A program made the translations under genes and the position numbers. This document shows positions 44,432-44,918 of a stretch of 44,918 nt of DNA, one piece after another. The notes below the pieces were generated by a model that worked only from the letters and a program-made list of their open reading frames with translations, was not told the origin of the DNA and searched no databases. The stretch covers positions 7,605-52,522 of the forward strand of contig JAFKKS010000165.1 of NCBI GenBank assembly GCA_017304555.1. Direction: 5' to 3'. This DNA comes from Hyphomicrobiales bacterium (GTDB taxonomy: Bacteria; Pseudomonadota; Alphaproteobacteria; Rhizobiales; Xanthobacteraceae). Positions within the stretch are counted from its first letter, which is position 1. Every line of letters starts with the position of its first letter.

Positions 44432-44918
44432 CTAGGCGGTTGGACGGCTTTCGTCCTCGTCCGCAATCGACGGCTTGTCGACGTCGGCGTGACCTTCGAG
44501 GTTCAGCTGAAACTGGGCGTTCTCCGTTGGCAGAGGAAGATCAGCCACGCTGATACACTTAATGTTTTCCTTCTTAGCAAGAGTCGCCACGTCGAAGTCG
44601 TCGGAATAAATTTCCGTCGCACCGGCTACCTTGGCGATCGCGACTATTTGCCGGTCGAACTTCACCTTCGCCCATACGGCATTGGAGGCGCCGCGTTTAT
44701 TTTTCCCTCTAAGGGCCTCGCGCGAGATCGCGGCGAGTTCGATCGCAGCGCGCGCGTCAAACGCCTCGATCCGAAAGATCGCGTATTTGTTGATGTACTC
44801 GACTATTTGCCCGGACGTCTCGGCGCCTGCGCGTATTAGGATCTCGCTGAGGGCAGGCGTGGGGATGACGATTTTCTCGCGGGCCTTCTGAAGCCGCGAA
44901 ATGAGAAGCTCGATCCGC
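44432..44918 (-). CDS. PIN-domain protein, partial at the right edge
   Basis: The frame is open from the window edge to the TAG at 44432-44434, giving 161 residues without the N-terminus. The visible order is [20 protein letters not shown] then SEIL (conserved acid), [23 protein letters not shown] (conserved aspartate) and [15 protein letters not shown] (acidic pair). These are the metal-binding acids of PIN ribonucleases such as VapC toxins. The frame is continuous with no internal ATG near its start, so the true start lies outside. No antitoxin gene can be seen; it would lie beyond the edge. It lies on the island side of the att-like site. Confidence 0.8.
   Translation of the reverse strand, partial: RIELLISRLQKAREKIVIPTPALSEILIRAGAETSGQIVEYINKYAIFRIEAFDARAAIELAAISREALRGKNKRGASNAVWAKVKFDRQIVAIAKVAGATEIYSDDFDVATLAKKENIKCISVADLPLPTENAQFQLNLEGHADVDKPSIADEDESRPTA

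Noticed and set aside
1-44918. CRISPR arrays, rRNA genes and complete insertion sequences
   Set aside because: No regularly spaced repeats, rRNA-like sequence or intact transposase with terminal repeats was seen on reading both strands.

Overview
The window is about 45 kb of GC-rich DNA. Codon use with strong G/C at third positions, the protein families present and the small rhizobial-type hypothetical genes point to an alphaproteobacterium of the Hyphomicrobiales (Bradyrhizobium/Hyphomicrobium-like relatives). The species cannot be named from the sequence alone.

Layout. (1) 1-3563: the end of an alternative haem-copper oxidase operon (subunit I, two subunit III genes, subunit IV), arranged like the coxMNOP cluster of Bradyrhizobium. 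The subunit I gene has a one-base frameshift in a G run. (2) 3697-6841: a DUF2189 membrane protein and small or decayed genes in gene-poor DNA. (3) 6842-14234: a type I secretion locus made of a right-handed beta-helix protein, an HlyB-type ABC exporter with a degenerate C39-like domain and an extra N-terminal module, an HlyD-type adaptor, and a Sel1-repeat protein. The last three genes overlap by 4 bp each, and two strong hairpins separate the candidate substrate from the exporter. (4) 14235-16091: a gene desert with the remnant of a LuxR-type HTH gene. (5) 16092-22516: tamA-tamB, the outer-membrane translocation and assembly module.

(6) 22701-32069: a phosphonate catabolic locus. It has a divergent LysR regulator, phosphonoacetate hydrolase PhnA, a phosphonate-associated alcohol dehydrogenase, a PhnY-like aldehyde dehydrogenase, a PhnD-PhnE-PhnC-PhnE ABC importer and a TPR lipoprotein. 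No phnW transaminase and no C-P lyase is present. (7) 32298-43384: a second catabolic block with a LysR regulator, a GlpD-like flavoprotein, a complete polar amino-acid-type ABC importer, a TMADH/Old-Yellow-Enzyme-type demethylase-like flavoprotein, a minus-strand HAD hydrolase plus DAO-family oxidase pair, and another LysR regulator. Its three flavoproteins could oxidise or demethylate an amine. Placed beside phosphonoacetate hydrolysis, this suggests an uncharacterised route for (N-methylated) aminophosphonates or betaines. That link is inference.

(8) 43385-44918: a scarred region. It holds an imuA remnant, the C-terminal end of a tyrosine integrase, a 3' tRNA fragment (CAT anticodon) typical of an attachment site, a 10-bp hairpin, an 11-bp tandem repeat, and a PIN-domain gene that runs off the right edge.
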